Shown here piece by piece: positions 35,042-42,961 of a stretch of DNA of 64,000 bases. The DNA lies in assembly GCF_000236785.1 (NCBI RefSeq), contig NZ_AGUF01000040.1, positions 121,893 to 185,892 of the forward strand, read 5' to 3'. Source of the DNA: Achromobacter arsenitoxydans SY8 (GTDB lineage: Bacteria; Pseudomonadota; Gammaproteobacteria; Burkholderiales; Burkholderiaceae_B). Both the position numbers and the translations under genes were made by a program. The notes beneath the pieces are model-generated. The model ran no database searches. It worked only from the letters and a program-made list of their open reading frames with translations, and had not been told where the DNA came from. The number at the start of each line of letters is the position of its first letter. Position 1 is the stretch's first letter.

Positions 35042-35091
35042 GTTTTATTACGAAACCAGAATGCTAGGCCGATAGGTTTTATAATGCAACC
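35042..35091. promoter_or_regulatory. Pair of 16-bp direct repeats in the MFS/HxlR promoter
   Basis: GTTTTATTACGAAACC (35042-35057) and GTTTTATAATGCAACC (35076-35091) match at 13 of 16 positions and are offset by 34 bases. The second includes TATAAT (35080-35085), a good -10 element for the HxlR gene. Both repeats are AT-rich against a GC-rich background. This looks like the operator region of the divergent HxlR regulator. Confidence 0.55.
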
Positions 35092-35149
35092 ACGTTCGCC
35101 CCCTTCCCGGGAAATCGCCAGCCACCCGCAACCCCGCTCAGGAACCGAC

Positions 35150-35632
35150 ATGGTCAAACGCACCAGCCTTGAAGGCGCCGCCTGCCCCGTGGCGCGCTCG
35201 CTCGACGCCATCGGCGACTGGTGGTCGCTGCTGATCGTGCGCGACGCCTTCGACGGGCTGCGCCGCTTCGGCGAGTTCCAGAAGAACCTGGGCATGGCCA
35301 AGAACATCCTCAGCGACCGCCTGCGCACCCTGGTCGCGCACGGCATCCTGGCCGTCGCGCCGGCGTCCGACGGCAGCGCCTATCAGGAATACGTGCTGAC
35401 GGAAAAAGGCCAGGCCCTGTTTCCGGTGATCGTGGGCCTGCGCCAATGGGGCGAGGAGCATTACTACGGCCCCGACGAGCCGCATTCGGCGCTGATCGAC
35501 CGCAAGCGGGGCCAGCCGGTGCGCCCGATCGAGATCCGCGCCCAGGATGGCCGCCTGCTTGCCGCGGGCGACACGGTCGTGCGCAAGGTCGCATCGTCAG
35601 GTCAGGACCCGCGGGCGGACACCGCCGGCTGA
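35150..35632 (+). CDS. HxlR-family transcriptional regulator
   Basis: Winged-helix regulator of 160 residues. The HxlR pattern is clear: CPVARSLDAIGDWWSLLIVR at the N-terminus, RRFGEFQKNLGMAKNILSDR for the recognition helix region, then YVLTEKGQALFPVIVGLRQW. The tail of about 50 residues after the core is longer than in minimal HxlR proteins. HxlR proteins often respond to reactive electrophiles or quinones. AGGAACCGAC precedes the ATG at 35150. It is divergent from the MFS exporter it probably controls. Confidence 0.92.
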   Translation: MVKRTSLEGAACPVARSLDAIGDWWSLLIVRDAFDGLRRFGEFQKNLGMAKNILSDRLRTLVAHGILAVAPASDGSAYQEYVLTEKGQALFPVIVGLRQWGEEHYYGPDEPHSALIDRKRGQPVRPIEIRAQDGRLLAAGDTVVRKVASSGQDPRADTAG

Positions 35633-35649
35633 CCGGATAACGGCTCGTT

Positions 35650-36621
35650 CTATGCCGCGGCCGGCCACCGTCCGGTCGCCAGCGCGGTCGGCGACCAGGC
35701 ATCGAACCTCCACCGCAAGGCCAGCGCGCCCGGCCGCCTGACCGCCCTGCGCACGTGCACGCGCCACAGGCGTTCGGCCCCCTGGAACGTGGCGATCTCG
35801 GGATCGTCCAGCACCACTTCCGCGCGCCCGCTCAGCTGCAGCACGTCGCCGCGCTCGAAGTCGATGAAAAGCAATCCGGCGACGGGGTTGGCCGCCAAGT
35901 TGCCCAGGGTGTTGAAGAAGCGGTTGCCGGAGAAGTCCGGAATGGTCAGCGTGTCGCCATCCACCCGCACGAAACCGGGCTTGCCGCCGCGGTGCGAAAC
36001 ATCCACGCCGCGGCCGCCGGCGCTTTCCTCGCGGTCCACGTAGCTGGCGACAAAGAAAGTGTCGGACTCCGAAATCAAGACGCGCGACGCGGCATCCAGA
36101 CCAGTCTGCTCGGGCAATGCGGCGGCAAAGCGCAGCGACGGCGAGCGCGAGAAATAGAAGTCGCGCGACTGGATGTACTGCGGGCAGTTTCCGAAGGACT
36201 GCGCCACCGTCACCTCGAAACGCTTGCCGTCCCAGCCTGAGATGCGCCCGTTCATGCGATTGCGCCGCCGCGTATGCAGTTCGATGCCCAGCAAGCCCAC
36301 CGGCTTGCCCGGCCCCAGCCCTGCCCGCAGCGGATCGTCTGCGTCCGGCATCGCCGAAATGCGCAGGGTGTGCGGATCGGGCGACACGGCAAAGCCGGGC
36401 TCCGCTTCCAGGACACCCGCCCAGGGATCGCCCTGCGCGTCGACCGCGCCGGCCACCAGGAACGGAAGCTGCGCGAAGAATTCCCGATGCTGGTCAGGCA
36501 TGAAGCCGCGGATGACCTTGCGCCCCACCAGATCCATGCGCGCGGCGACACCCGCGTGTTCCTGCAACTGCAGCTCGCCGGCATGCCAGGGCGACGGCGC
36601 GGTGTTTTCTGGAAGGGTCAT
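35650..36621 (-). CDS. Pyridoxamine 5'-phosphate oxidase (PPOX) family flavoprotein
   Basis: Protein of 323 residues containing a split-barrel FMN-binding domain of the PPOX-like group. QLPFLVAGAVDAQGDPWAGV and the later FVRVDGDTLTIPDFSGNRFF, NTLGNLAANPVAGLLFIDFE and GDVLQLSGRAEV are the barrel strands seen in this family. It is about twice the size of single-barrel members, with the N-terminal half also barrel-like. The enzyme activity is not known. It follows the GST gene by 20 bases on the same strand. Confidence 0.82.
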   Translation of the reverse strand: MTLPENTAPSPWHAGELQLQEHAGVAARMDLVGRKVIRGFMPDQHREFFAQLPFLVAGAVDAQGDPWAGVLEAEPGFAVSPDPHTLRISAMPDADDPLRAGLGPGKPVGLLGIELHTRRRNRMNGRISGWDGKRFEVTVAQSFGNCPQYIQSRDFYFSRSPSLRFAAALPEQTGLDAASRVLISESDTFFVASYVDREESAGGRGVDVSHRGGKPGFVRVDGDTLTIPDFSGNRFFNTLGNLAANPVAGLLFIDFERGDVLQLSGRAEVVLDDPEIATFQGAERLWRVHVRRAVRRPGALALRWRFDAWSPTALATGRWPAAA

Positions 36622-36641
36622 GGCGGTCTCCTTGGACGCTT

Positions 36642-37271
36642 TCAGGCGGCCAGCAGGCCCACGGGCGATGACGCCATGGGCACGAAGCGCGGCAGGTTTT
36701 CGATGCTGGCGAGCCAGGCCCGGATCCGCGGGTACTCCGCCAACGACACGTTGCCCTCCGGCGCATGGGCCACGTAGGCGTAGCAGGCCACATCGGCGAT
36801 GGTCGGCGCATCGCCCGCCAGGAAGCGGCGCCGGCCCAGCTCGCCTTCCATGACGCCAAGCAAGGCATGGGCGCGCGCCAGCGTGGCGTCGGCATCAAGC
36901 GGCGCGCCGAACAGCGTTACCAGGCGCGCCGACGCAGGCCCGGCCGCCAGCGGACCGGACGCCACCGACAGCCAGCGCTGGACCGCCGCGGCGCCGACGG
37001 GATCCTGCGGCAGCCACGCCTCGCCGCCATAGCGCTTTGCGAGATACACCAGGATGGCCGTCGAATCGGCGACCACAGCGCCGTTGTCGTCGATCACCGG
37101 CACCTGGCCGAAAGCGTTGAGGGCCAGGAACTCGGGGAGCTTCTGTTCGCGGCGGCGCAGATCCACGTCGATGCTTTCGTGGGGCACTTCCAGCAGGGAC
37201 AGCATCAACTCGACGCGATGCGCATGGCCGGACAGCGCATAGCGGTAGAACTTCAGGGGGGTGGCGGGCAT
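36642..37271 (-). CDS. Glutathione S-transferase family protein
   Basis: Cytosolic GST of 209 residues. The N-terminal thioredoxin-like domain includes FYRYALSGHAHRVELMLSLL, with S14 near the usual activating position, and the cis-proline segment QVPVIDDNGAVVADSTAIL binds glutathione. The C-terminal helical domain has RRFLAGDAPTIADVACYAYV. It transfers GSH to electrophiles or acts as a peroxidase. It is the first gene of a likely two-gene unit with the PPOX protein. Confidence 0.92.
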   Translation of the reverse strand: MPATPLKFYRYALSGHAHRVELMLSLLEVPHESIDVDLRRREQKLPEFLALNAFGQVPVIDDNGAVVADSTAILVYLAKRYGGEAWLPQDPVGAAAVQRWLSVASGPLAAGPASARLVTLFGAPLDADATLARAHALLGVMEGELGRRRFLAGDAPTIADVACYAYVAHAPEGNVSLAEYPRIRAWLASIENLPRFVPMASSPVGLLAA

Positions 37272-37376
37272 TTGGGGGCTCCGGGTGGAATCGAGGTTCC
37301 ATCTTGAGCCGCCCGCCGCACAAAGAGAACGGCCGGCGCGGGCAAGACACTCTTGCCGTACATGAAATAAAGCCGG

Positions 37377-38282
37377 TCAGGCCGGCAGCGCCGCCAGGTC
37401 GCGCCGCAGGGCGTCGACGCAGAACTCCACGAAGCTGCGCACCTTGGCCGAGCTTTTGCGCCCTTCGGGATACACCACATGGACCGGCAGCGGCGGCAGC
37501 TCGAAGTCGCGCAGCACCACCTGCAGAGCCCCGCTGGCCAGGTGCGGCGCCACCTGGTAGGACACCACCTGCGTCAGTCCCCAGCCCTCGCGCGCCGCCA
37601 TGACCGCCGCCTGGAACGACGTCACCGTCAGCTGGGACTGCACGTTCAGCCGCCGGATCTGGCCGTCCTGCAGAAAGCGCCATTGCGGCCCCCTGCCCTC
37701 CATGGCGGCCGTGATCGTGCAGAAGCGATGCAGCGCCTCGGGGTCTTCCGGCACGCCATTGACGCGCAGGAAATCCGGCGATGCGCAGACCACCCGCCGC
37801 ACGTGCCCGACCGGCACCGCGGTCAGCGAAGAATCCGGCAAGGCCCCGATCCGGACGGCGACGTCGATGTCCTCATCCAGCAGGTTCACCACGCGGTCCA
37901 CCAGCAGCGTGCGGACCGACACCTGGCGATGCTGGCGCAGGTAGCCCAGCACCGCCGGCATTACGTGCAATTCGCCGAACAGCGCGGGCGCGGTGATGGC
38001 CAGCGCGCCGCGCGGCGCGGCCATGGCGCCTGCGGCGGCGTCGTCGGCCTGCTCGACCTCTTCCAGGATGCGCCGGCAATCGGCGGCATAGCGCTGTCCG
38101 GCTTCGGTAAGGCGCAGGCTGCGGGTCGTGCGCACCAGCAGCAAGGCGCCCAGGCGGCGCTCCAGCGCGGCCACGCTGCGCGTGACGGTGGGCGCGGACA
38201 TCTCCAGCCGCCGCGCGGCCGCGGCGAAGCCGCCCGCATCGGCCACCGCCAGGAATACCGTCATTTCATGGAATCGATTCAC
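37377..38282 (-). CDS. LysR-family transcriptional regulator
   Basis: LysR regulator of 301 residues of the AaeR/DmlR-like group. The N-terminus NRFHEMTVFLAVADAGGFAA and SAPTVTRSVAALERRLGA form the winged helix; the effector domain includes GALAITAPALFGELHVMP. A GTG at 38282 is used as start because MNRFHEM is the normal group N-terminus, with GGAG 10 bases before it. The ATG at 38264 would cut the first helix. It lies 29 bases after another LysR gene and upstream of the GST gene. Confidence 0.9.
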   Translation of the reverse strand: MNRFHEMTVFLAVADAGGFAAAARRLEMSAPTVTRSVAALERRLGALLLVRTTRSLRLTEAGQRYAADCRRILEEVEQADDAAAGAMAAPRGALAITAPALFGELHVMPAVLGYLRQHRQVSVRTLLVDRVVNLLDEDIDVAVRIGALPDSSLTAVPVGHVRRVVCASPDFLRVNGVPEDPEALHRFCTITAAMEGRGPQWRFLQDGQIRRLNVQSQLTVTSFQAAVMAAREGWGLTQVVSYQVAPHLASGALQVVLRDFELPPLPVHVVYPEGRKSSAKVRSFVEFCVDALRRDLAALPA

Positions 38283-38311
38283 GGCCGGAAGGCTCCGCTG
38301 AGTTTCCCTGA

Positions 38312-39262
38312 CTATAACTGGCGGGTCTTGCCGAGCGACGCCTGACGCCCGGCCGATCCCGGCAAGGATCCGCGCTGGCCGGCTTGGAATTCCTTGCGCA
38401 GCCACGCCAGAAAAGCCCTGACGGGCGGATGGCGTTCGCGTCCCGGCGCGCACAGCGCGGTGTAGGCGGATCCGGGCACCTGGACCTGCGGCCGGTACGG
38501 CGCCAGGGTCCCGGCGGCCACGCTGTCCGACACCATGACCGAACTGGCCAGCACCAGGCCCTGACCCGCGATGGCGGCCTGCAGGGCGTAGTGCTCTTCC
38601 TCATAGGCATGCTCGGAAACAGGCCGGCGCCACGCCGGCAGGCCGGCCGCCTGGCACCAGGCCTGCCAGCCCTGGTCGTACAGATCTGAATCCCGCCAGC
38701 GCACGGTCACCAGCGCGGGCGCGCGCCGGCCCGCCAGCGCCACCTGCGCCGGCGCCCCGTACACGCCGAACCATTCGGGCAGCGTGCAGGCGGCGTGCAG
38801 GGCCGGATAACGCTGGCTGCTGTAGCGGATGGCGACATCCACGCTGGCGTCCTGCAGCAGATCCACGGTGTCCGCGGCTGCGTCCAGCCTCAACTGGTAC
38901 TGCGGGCAGGCCTGGTGGAAACGCCCCAGCCTGGGCACCAGCCACAAGGCGGCGAACGAATGCGTCGTGGATACCGTCAGCGCGCCCGACACGGGCTCGG
39001 GCCGCAGCGCGTCCAGCGTCTGCGCCACGTCCAGCAAGGCGCCATGCACGCCGGCGAAAAGGCGCGCGCCCTTGTCGGTCAGGCGCACGCCGCGCGGCAC
39101 GCGGTCGAACAGCGCGCATCCCACATGACGCTCCAGCGCCTTGATCTGGTGCGAGACCGCCGTTGGCGTGACGGACAGTTCGGCCGCGGCCAGCTTGAAA
39201 CTGCGCAGCCTGGCGGCCGCCTCGAACGTGCGCAGCGCGGTGACGGGGAGCGTGGCGAACAT
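38312..39262 (-). CDS. LysR-family transcriptional regulator (GcvA-like)
   Basis: LysR regulator of 316 residues. The N-terminus PVTALRTFEAAARLRSFKLA and SVTPTAVSHQIKALERHVGC are the GcvA-type helix-turn-helix. The effector domain includes LTVSTTHSFAALWLVPRLGR and VDVAIRYSSQRYP. It is divergent from the flavodoxin-like reductase gene, with a 17-bp palindrome in between, and upstream of a second LysR gene on the same strand. The reductase is the likely target. Confidence 0.92.
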   Translation of the reverse strand: MFATLPVTALRTFEAAARLRSFKLAAAELSVTPTAVSHQIKALERHVGCALFDRVPRGVRLTDKGARLFAGVHGALLDVAQTLDALRPEPVSGALTVSTTHSFAALWLVPRLGRFHQACPQYQLRLDAAADTVDLLQDASVDVAIRYSSQRYPALHAACTLPEWFGVYGAPAQVALAGRRAPALVTVRWRDSDLYDQGWQAWCQAAGLPAWRRPVSEHAYEEEHYALQAAIAGQGLVLASSVMVSDSVAAGTLAPYRPQVQVPGSAYTALCAPGRERHPPVRAFLAWLRKEFQAGQRGSLPGSAGRQASLGKTRQL

Positions 39263-39276
39263 GGCCGGATTCCTGG

Positions 39277-39293
39277 GATGAATTCAGTTCATC
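39277..39293. promoter_or_regulatory. GcvA-type operator candidate
   Basis: GATGAA-TTCAG-TTCATC, a perfect 6-bp inverted repeat with a 5-base centre, 14 bases upstream of the GcvA-like LysR start and about 80 bases before the divergent reductase gene. Confidence 0.5.
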
Positions 39294-39374
39294 TTAATGA
39301 AGGAATCGTCATTTGTCGCGGGTCTTCCCAAAGCTCAATATCGTGGCTTATTCATCCATTCCAAGGACCCAGAC

Positions 39375-40049
39375 ATGAATTCAAGTCAACAATCAAAGCG
39401 CCTGCTCATCCTGGTGGGCAGCCCGCGCCGCGACGGCAACAGCGCCGCGCTGGGCGAGGCCGCGCGCCGCGGCGCCGACGCGGCGGGCACGCTGGCGACG
39501 CTGCTGTTCCTGGACGACTACATTCAGGGATTCCTGCCGGACCTGCGGCGTGCGGGCGCACCCGCCGACCGTTACGCGGAGCTGTTTCTGGAGCATTTCC
39601 TGCCGGCCGACGGCGCGCTGATCTGCACGCCCATCTATTGGTATGGCATGTCCGCGCAGACCAAGGCGTTCTTTGACCGCTCATTCACCCACTACGCCGG
39701 ATCCGGCCCGGAACCGGAGCGGGTCATGGCCCGCATGACCGGCAAGCGGCTGGGCCTGGCCGTCGCCTCGGAAGAGACCTATCCGGGCGCGGCGCTGGGC
39801 ATCGTTCACCAGGTGCAGGAGTACGCGCGCTACACCCATTCCGACTTCGTCGGCTACGTGCACGGCGCCGGCAACCGGCGGGGCGAAGTCGCGCGCGATC
39901 CCCGGCGGCCGCTGGAAGCGGCGGAGCAGCTGGGCCGGGAATTCTTCACGCGCACGTACTCGGACTACCGGATCGAGACGCCCCGCAGCCGCACCGTCTG
40001 GGAATCCGAGGCGTCGGCCCTGGCCAGCACGCCGGGCGTGCTGCCGTAG
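39375..40049 (+). CDS. Flavodoxin-like NAD(P)H-dependent oxidoreductase
   Basis: FMN-binding protein of 224 residues with the flavodoxin fold. The phosphate loop is LVGSPRRDGNSAALGEAA (residues about 14-31). The second loop ICTPIYWYGMSAQTKAFFDR is the hallmark of the NADPH-dependent FMN reductase/quinone reductase group. Downstream, GKRLGLAVASEETYPGAALG fits the same family. The last 28 codons overlap, on the opposite strand, the end of the convergent AraC gene. It is divergent from the GcvA-like regulator. Confidence 0.9.
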   Translation: MNSSQQSKRLLILVGSPRRDGNSAALGEAARRGADAAGTLATLLFLDDYIQGFLPDLRRAGAPADRYAELFLEHFLPADGALICTPIYWYGMSAQTKAFFDRSFTHYAGSGPEPERVMARMTGKRLGLAVASEETYPGAALGIVHQVQEYARYTHSDFVGYVHGAGNRRGEVARDPRRPLEAAEQLGREFFTRTYSDYRIETPRSRTVWESEASALASTPGVLP

Positions 40050-40825
40050 ATCTGCTTGAACACGCGGGTCAGGTGCGCCTGGTCCGCGAAGCCCACCGCC
40101 TGCGCCGCATCTGCAAGCGGCAAGCCCGCGCGCAGCAGCGCGCGGGCCCGCGCCACCCGCCAGTTGCGCAGCCAGGCCTGCGGCGGCAGGCCGTAGCGCC
40201 GGGCGAACTGCTTGACCAGCGTCGTGCGGTGCCGGTCCTGCGCCTGGGCCAGCGTTTCCAGGTCCGGCGCGCAAGCGGGATCGGCGGCCATGCGCTGGCG
40301 CAGCAAGGCGCAGACGTCGTCCATGTCGGCGGATTCGCTTGCGGATTCATCGGCGGGCATGGCTTCCCGCGCTTTGGCGTGCGCGGCCAGCAGGCCGAAC
40401 AGGGCGGCCGAAATGCGCTCGCGCCCCCGTGCGGGCGGGATGTCTTCGGGCGCCAGCGCTTCCAGCCATCGGCCACAGAGCCCGGGATCGGCGATGACCG
40501 GCCCGGCGAACCGGGCGCCCTGGGCGTACAACGCGCGTTCATGGTCCTGGAACCAGGCGGGGTCGATGTAGGCCATGCGGTATGCCAGCGGTCCGGCGGA
40601 CGTGCCGCCGGTATGGACCTGGCCCGGTGCGATCACCACCAGGTCGCCCGCGTTCGCAGCGTGGGATTCCCCCTGCACCGTGAAATCGCAGCGCCCCTGC
40701 TCGACGGCGCCGATGGACCAGGCGTCGTGAAAGTGCGGCGCATAGCGGTAGGCGCGCAGGTCCGCGATCAGGACGTCGCCGGGCAGGCCGGCGCCGCAAT
40801 GCCAGATATGTTGAGAAACCGCCAT
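39965..40825 (-). CDS. AraC-family transcriptional regulator
   Basis: Regulator of 286 residues. The N-terminal cupin sensor (RYAPHFHDAWSIGAVEQGRC, GDLVVIAPGQVHTGG) precedes two AraC helix-turn-helix motifs: ETLAQAQDRHRTTLVKQFAR, then PLADAAQAVGFADQAHLTRV, ending FKQIYGSTPGVLA. The extra residues after that motif run 85 bases into the 3' end of the reductase gene. The ATG at 40825 gives a normal N-terminus. It is 20 bases downstream of the proline dehydrogenase gene on the same strand, so they may be cotranscribed. Confidence 0.92.
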   Translation of the reverse strand: MAVSQHIWHCGAGLPGDVLIADLRAYRYAPHFHDAWSIGAVEQGRCDFTVQGESHAANAGDLVVIAPGQVHTGGTSAGPLAYRMAYIDPAWFQDHERALYAQGARFAGPVIADPGLCGRWLEALAPEDIPPARGRERISAALFGLLAAHAKAREAMPADESASESADMDDVCALLRQRMAADPACAPDLETLAQAQDRHRTTLVKQFARRYGLPPQAWLRNWRVARARALLRAGLPLADAAQAVGFADQAHLTRVFKQIYGSTPGVLARADASDSQTVRLRGVSIR

Positions 40826-40845
40826 GTTGGGCCAGCCCTTCGCGG

Positions 40846-41805
40846 CTATCCGAAGTAGCGCCCGTCCGACTTGAGCGAACGGGCCAGCAGCCACGCGTTG
40901 CGAGGGTTTTCTCCCACGCGGCGGATGGCGTACGGCCACCAGTCCGCGCCGAACGGGAGATAGACCCTGACGTTATAGCCCAATCCCCGCAGCGCCAGCT
41001 GCCAGTCGGGCCGCACGCCATAGAGCATTTCAAATTCAAAGTCGTCCGCGGACCAGCCGCGTTCGCGGGCCAGATCCATGATGGCGCCCGCCAGCCGGTC
41101 GTCGTGGGTGCCGAAGACCGGATAGAAGCCCGATTCCCGCGCCTCGCGCGACAGCATGATGGACGCCGCGTCCAGATAGGCCTGGTCGATGCGGGCGCGG
41201 CCCGCGTGATCCAGCGCGCGCTCGGGAAACGCGCCCTTGACCAGCCGCACGGACGTGCGCTGGCGAATCGCCCAGGCCAGGTCCTCGGGCGTGCGCCGCC
41301 GCCGCGCCTGCAGCGTGAGCGCCGCGGGAAGACCGGCTTCAAGCAGGTTCCGATGCAGCGCGCAGGTGCGGTCCCGGATGCCTGCGTCTTCCATGTCCAG
41401 CATCATCCCGTCGCGCCCGCCTGTCGCCGCCGGCCGCAGCGCCGTGGCGATGCGGCGCGCGTTGTCCTCGCCCAGCGCGTCGCTGTGCATGTAGCCGATG
41501 GCGGTGGGATCGACGGACACATGGACATCCAGGCCGGCTTCGGCCAGCCCGCGGCACGCGCCAATCGCCTGCGCCACGTTGTGCTCGATGGCGCCCCGGT
41601 CCGCCACGTATTCGCCCAGGTAGAACAGCGAGACCCGGATGCCATGCGCTTCCCGCAGGCGGACGGCGGTGCGCAGCGCGGCCGGCAGGTCGGCGCCGCC
41701 GACGAAACGGCGCGCCAGCGAGCTGCGGTCCGCAATCGCCCGCATCGCCCTGCCGGCTGCCGGGCTGCGCGCCAGCGCAATCGTGGTTCTCTGGAAAATG
41801 CTCAT
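40846..41805 (-). CDS. Proline dehydrogenase (monofunctional)
   Basis: FAD enzyme of 319 residues oxidising L-proline to pyrroline-5-carboxylate. It is a stand-alone PRODH barrel and not a PutA fusion. Visible are VSLFYLGEYVAD, the DMEDAG block, VRLVKGAF, EFEMLYGVRPDW, and the C-terminal substrate motif YLPFGADWWPYAIRRVGE. The ATG at 41805 is used because a GGGAT ribosome site fits it; a TTG at 41820 and an ATG at 41811 are alternatives. No P5C dehydrogenase gene is nearby. Confidence 0.9.
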   Translation of the reverse strand: MSIFQRTTIALARSPAAGRAMRAIADRSSLARRFVGGADLPAALRTAVRLREAHGIRVSLFYLGEYVADRGAIEHNVAQAIGACRGLAEAGLDVHVSVDPTAIGYMHSDALGEDNARRIATALRPAATGGRDGMMLDMEDAGIRDRTCALHRNLLEAGLPAALTLQARRRRTPEDLAWAIRQRTSVRLVKGAFPERALDHAGRARIDQAYLDAASIMLSREARESGFYPVFGTHDDRLAGAIMDLARERGWSADDFEFEMLYGVRPDWQLALRGLGYNVRVYLPFGADWWPYAIRRVGENPRNAWLLARSLKSDGRYFG

Positions 41806-41895
41806 GGCCATCCCGTTCAAAGATGGCCACTATGCGGTCGCGGCGGGCGAATGTCTTGAACGCCCGTGAATCGCCCCCGCGTCTATGGCGGCGCG

Positions 41896-42804
41896 CTAGG
41901 CCCTGCCTGCCGCCAGGGCGCGGCCCGCGCCGAACAGCGGCCGCTGCACCGTCTGCGCCAGCAGCACCCCGGCCAGGGTGACCGCCCCGCCGATCAGGTG
42001 ATAGCCATGCAGTTGTTCGCGCAGCATGAGGAACGCGGCCAGCGCGGTAAAGAGCGGCAGCAGGTTGATGAAGATGCTGCAGCGGTTGGGCCCCAGCCGC
42101 TGCACGCCTTCGATCCACAGGTACGACAGCAGCACCGACGAGAAAATGCCTGCGTAGAGGATCAGCGGCACGGTGTTTACGTCCAGCGCCGCCTGCGCCG
42201 CCGGCACGCGCAAGTACAGCGGCAGTATGTAGATCAGCGCAAAGATGGACTGGACGAACGTGGACTGCCAGGCCGGAACCGGCACCTTCCAGTGCCGCAG
42301 CAGCACGCCGTACAGCGCATAGGACAACGCCGCCAGCAGCATCAGGCCGTCGCCCACATGGACGCCGTGCTGGAACACGCTCAGCATGTCGCCCTGCCCC
42401 ACCAGGTACAGCAGGCCCACGAACGACAGCGCTCCGCCGGCGGCCATGCCCAGCGTGAGCGGATCGCGCAGGATCACGACGCTGAGCAGCATGCTGAGCA
42501 GCGGGATCAGGGCCGTCAGGATGGCCATGTTGGTGGCGGTCGTGGTTTCGGCCGCGCGGTAGGACAGCGCCTGGAATACGGCCGCCGACAGCGCGCCGTA
42601 CAGCGCCAGCTTGGGCCAGTGCCGCAGAATGACCTTGCGGTTGCGCCACGCGGGCCGGGCCGTGAACAGGCCCATCAGGAACAGCGCCAGCAGCAGCCGA
42701 TAGAACGTGATGGCGGTTGGCGAGATGGCGCTGGCGGCCATCTTGGACACGATGACGTTGCCCGCCCAGAACAGGATGGCGAACAGGGGAAACAGATAGG
42801 ACAT
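41896..42804 (-). CDS. EamA/DMT-family transporter
   Basis: Inner-membrane protein of 302 residues with about ten helices arranged as two EamA repeats. It begins MSYLFPLFAILFWAGNVIVSK, the usual first helix of RhaT/EamA exporters, and contains VFQALSYRAAETTTATNMAI at the repeat boundary. Substrate unknown. It is upstream of the proline dehydrogenase gene on the same strand, 90 bases away. The long hairpin upstream (42836-42876) separates it from dadA. Confidence 0.9.
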   Translation of the reverse strand: MSYLFPLFAILFWAGNVIVSKMAASAISPTAITFYRLLLALFLMGLFTARPAWRNRKVILRHWPKLALYGALSAAVFQALSYRAAETTTATNMAILTALIPLLSMLLSVVILRDPLTLGMAAGGALSFVGLLYLVGQGDMLSVFQHGVHVGDGLMLLAALSYALYGVLLRHWKVPVPAWQSTFVQSIFALIYILPLYLRVPAAQAALDVNTVPLILYAGIFSSVLLSYLWIEGVQRLGPNRCSIFINLLPLFTALAAFLMLREQLHGYHLIGGAVTLAGVLLAQTVQRPLFGAGRALAAGRA

Positions 42805-42835
42805 GGCGGTTTCGCTCGAAGGATGCGGATGGTTC

Positions 42836-42876
42836 CCCCTCGCCCGAGCCGCTGAAAAGCGGCTTCGCGCGGGGGG
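42836..42876. terminator. Long GC-rich hairpin with GAAA tetraloop
   Basis: AGCCGCT-GAAA-AGCGGCT (42847-42864) is a perfect 7-bp stem closed by a GAAA tetraloop. It is extended outward by CCCCC...GGGGG pairing with several mismatches. It lies between the DMT transporter start and dadA and could end dadA transcription. Confidence 0.5.
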
Positions 42877-42908
42877 ATGACCGCTATCCTATTGAGCCTC
42901 GGCCAGCC

Positions 42909-42932
42909 CGTCTGCCGACGAAAAGGCAGACG
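42909..42932. repeat. 24-bp inverted repeat related to the one at 30154
   Basis: CGTCTGCC and GGCAGACG are perfect 8-bp arms with an 8-base spacer (GACGAAAA). The arms differ from those at 30154-30177 by one compensated base pair, and the geometry is identical. Position just after dadA allows a terminator role, while the match to 30154 suggests a shared protein-binding site or repeat family. Confidence 0.5.
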
Positions 42933-42961
42933 CTATCGCAAAATGGACATTCCCCGCGCCG

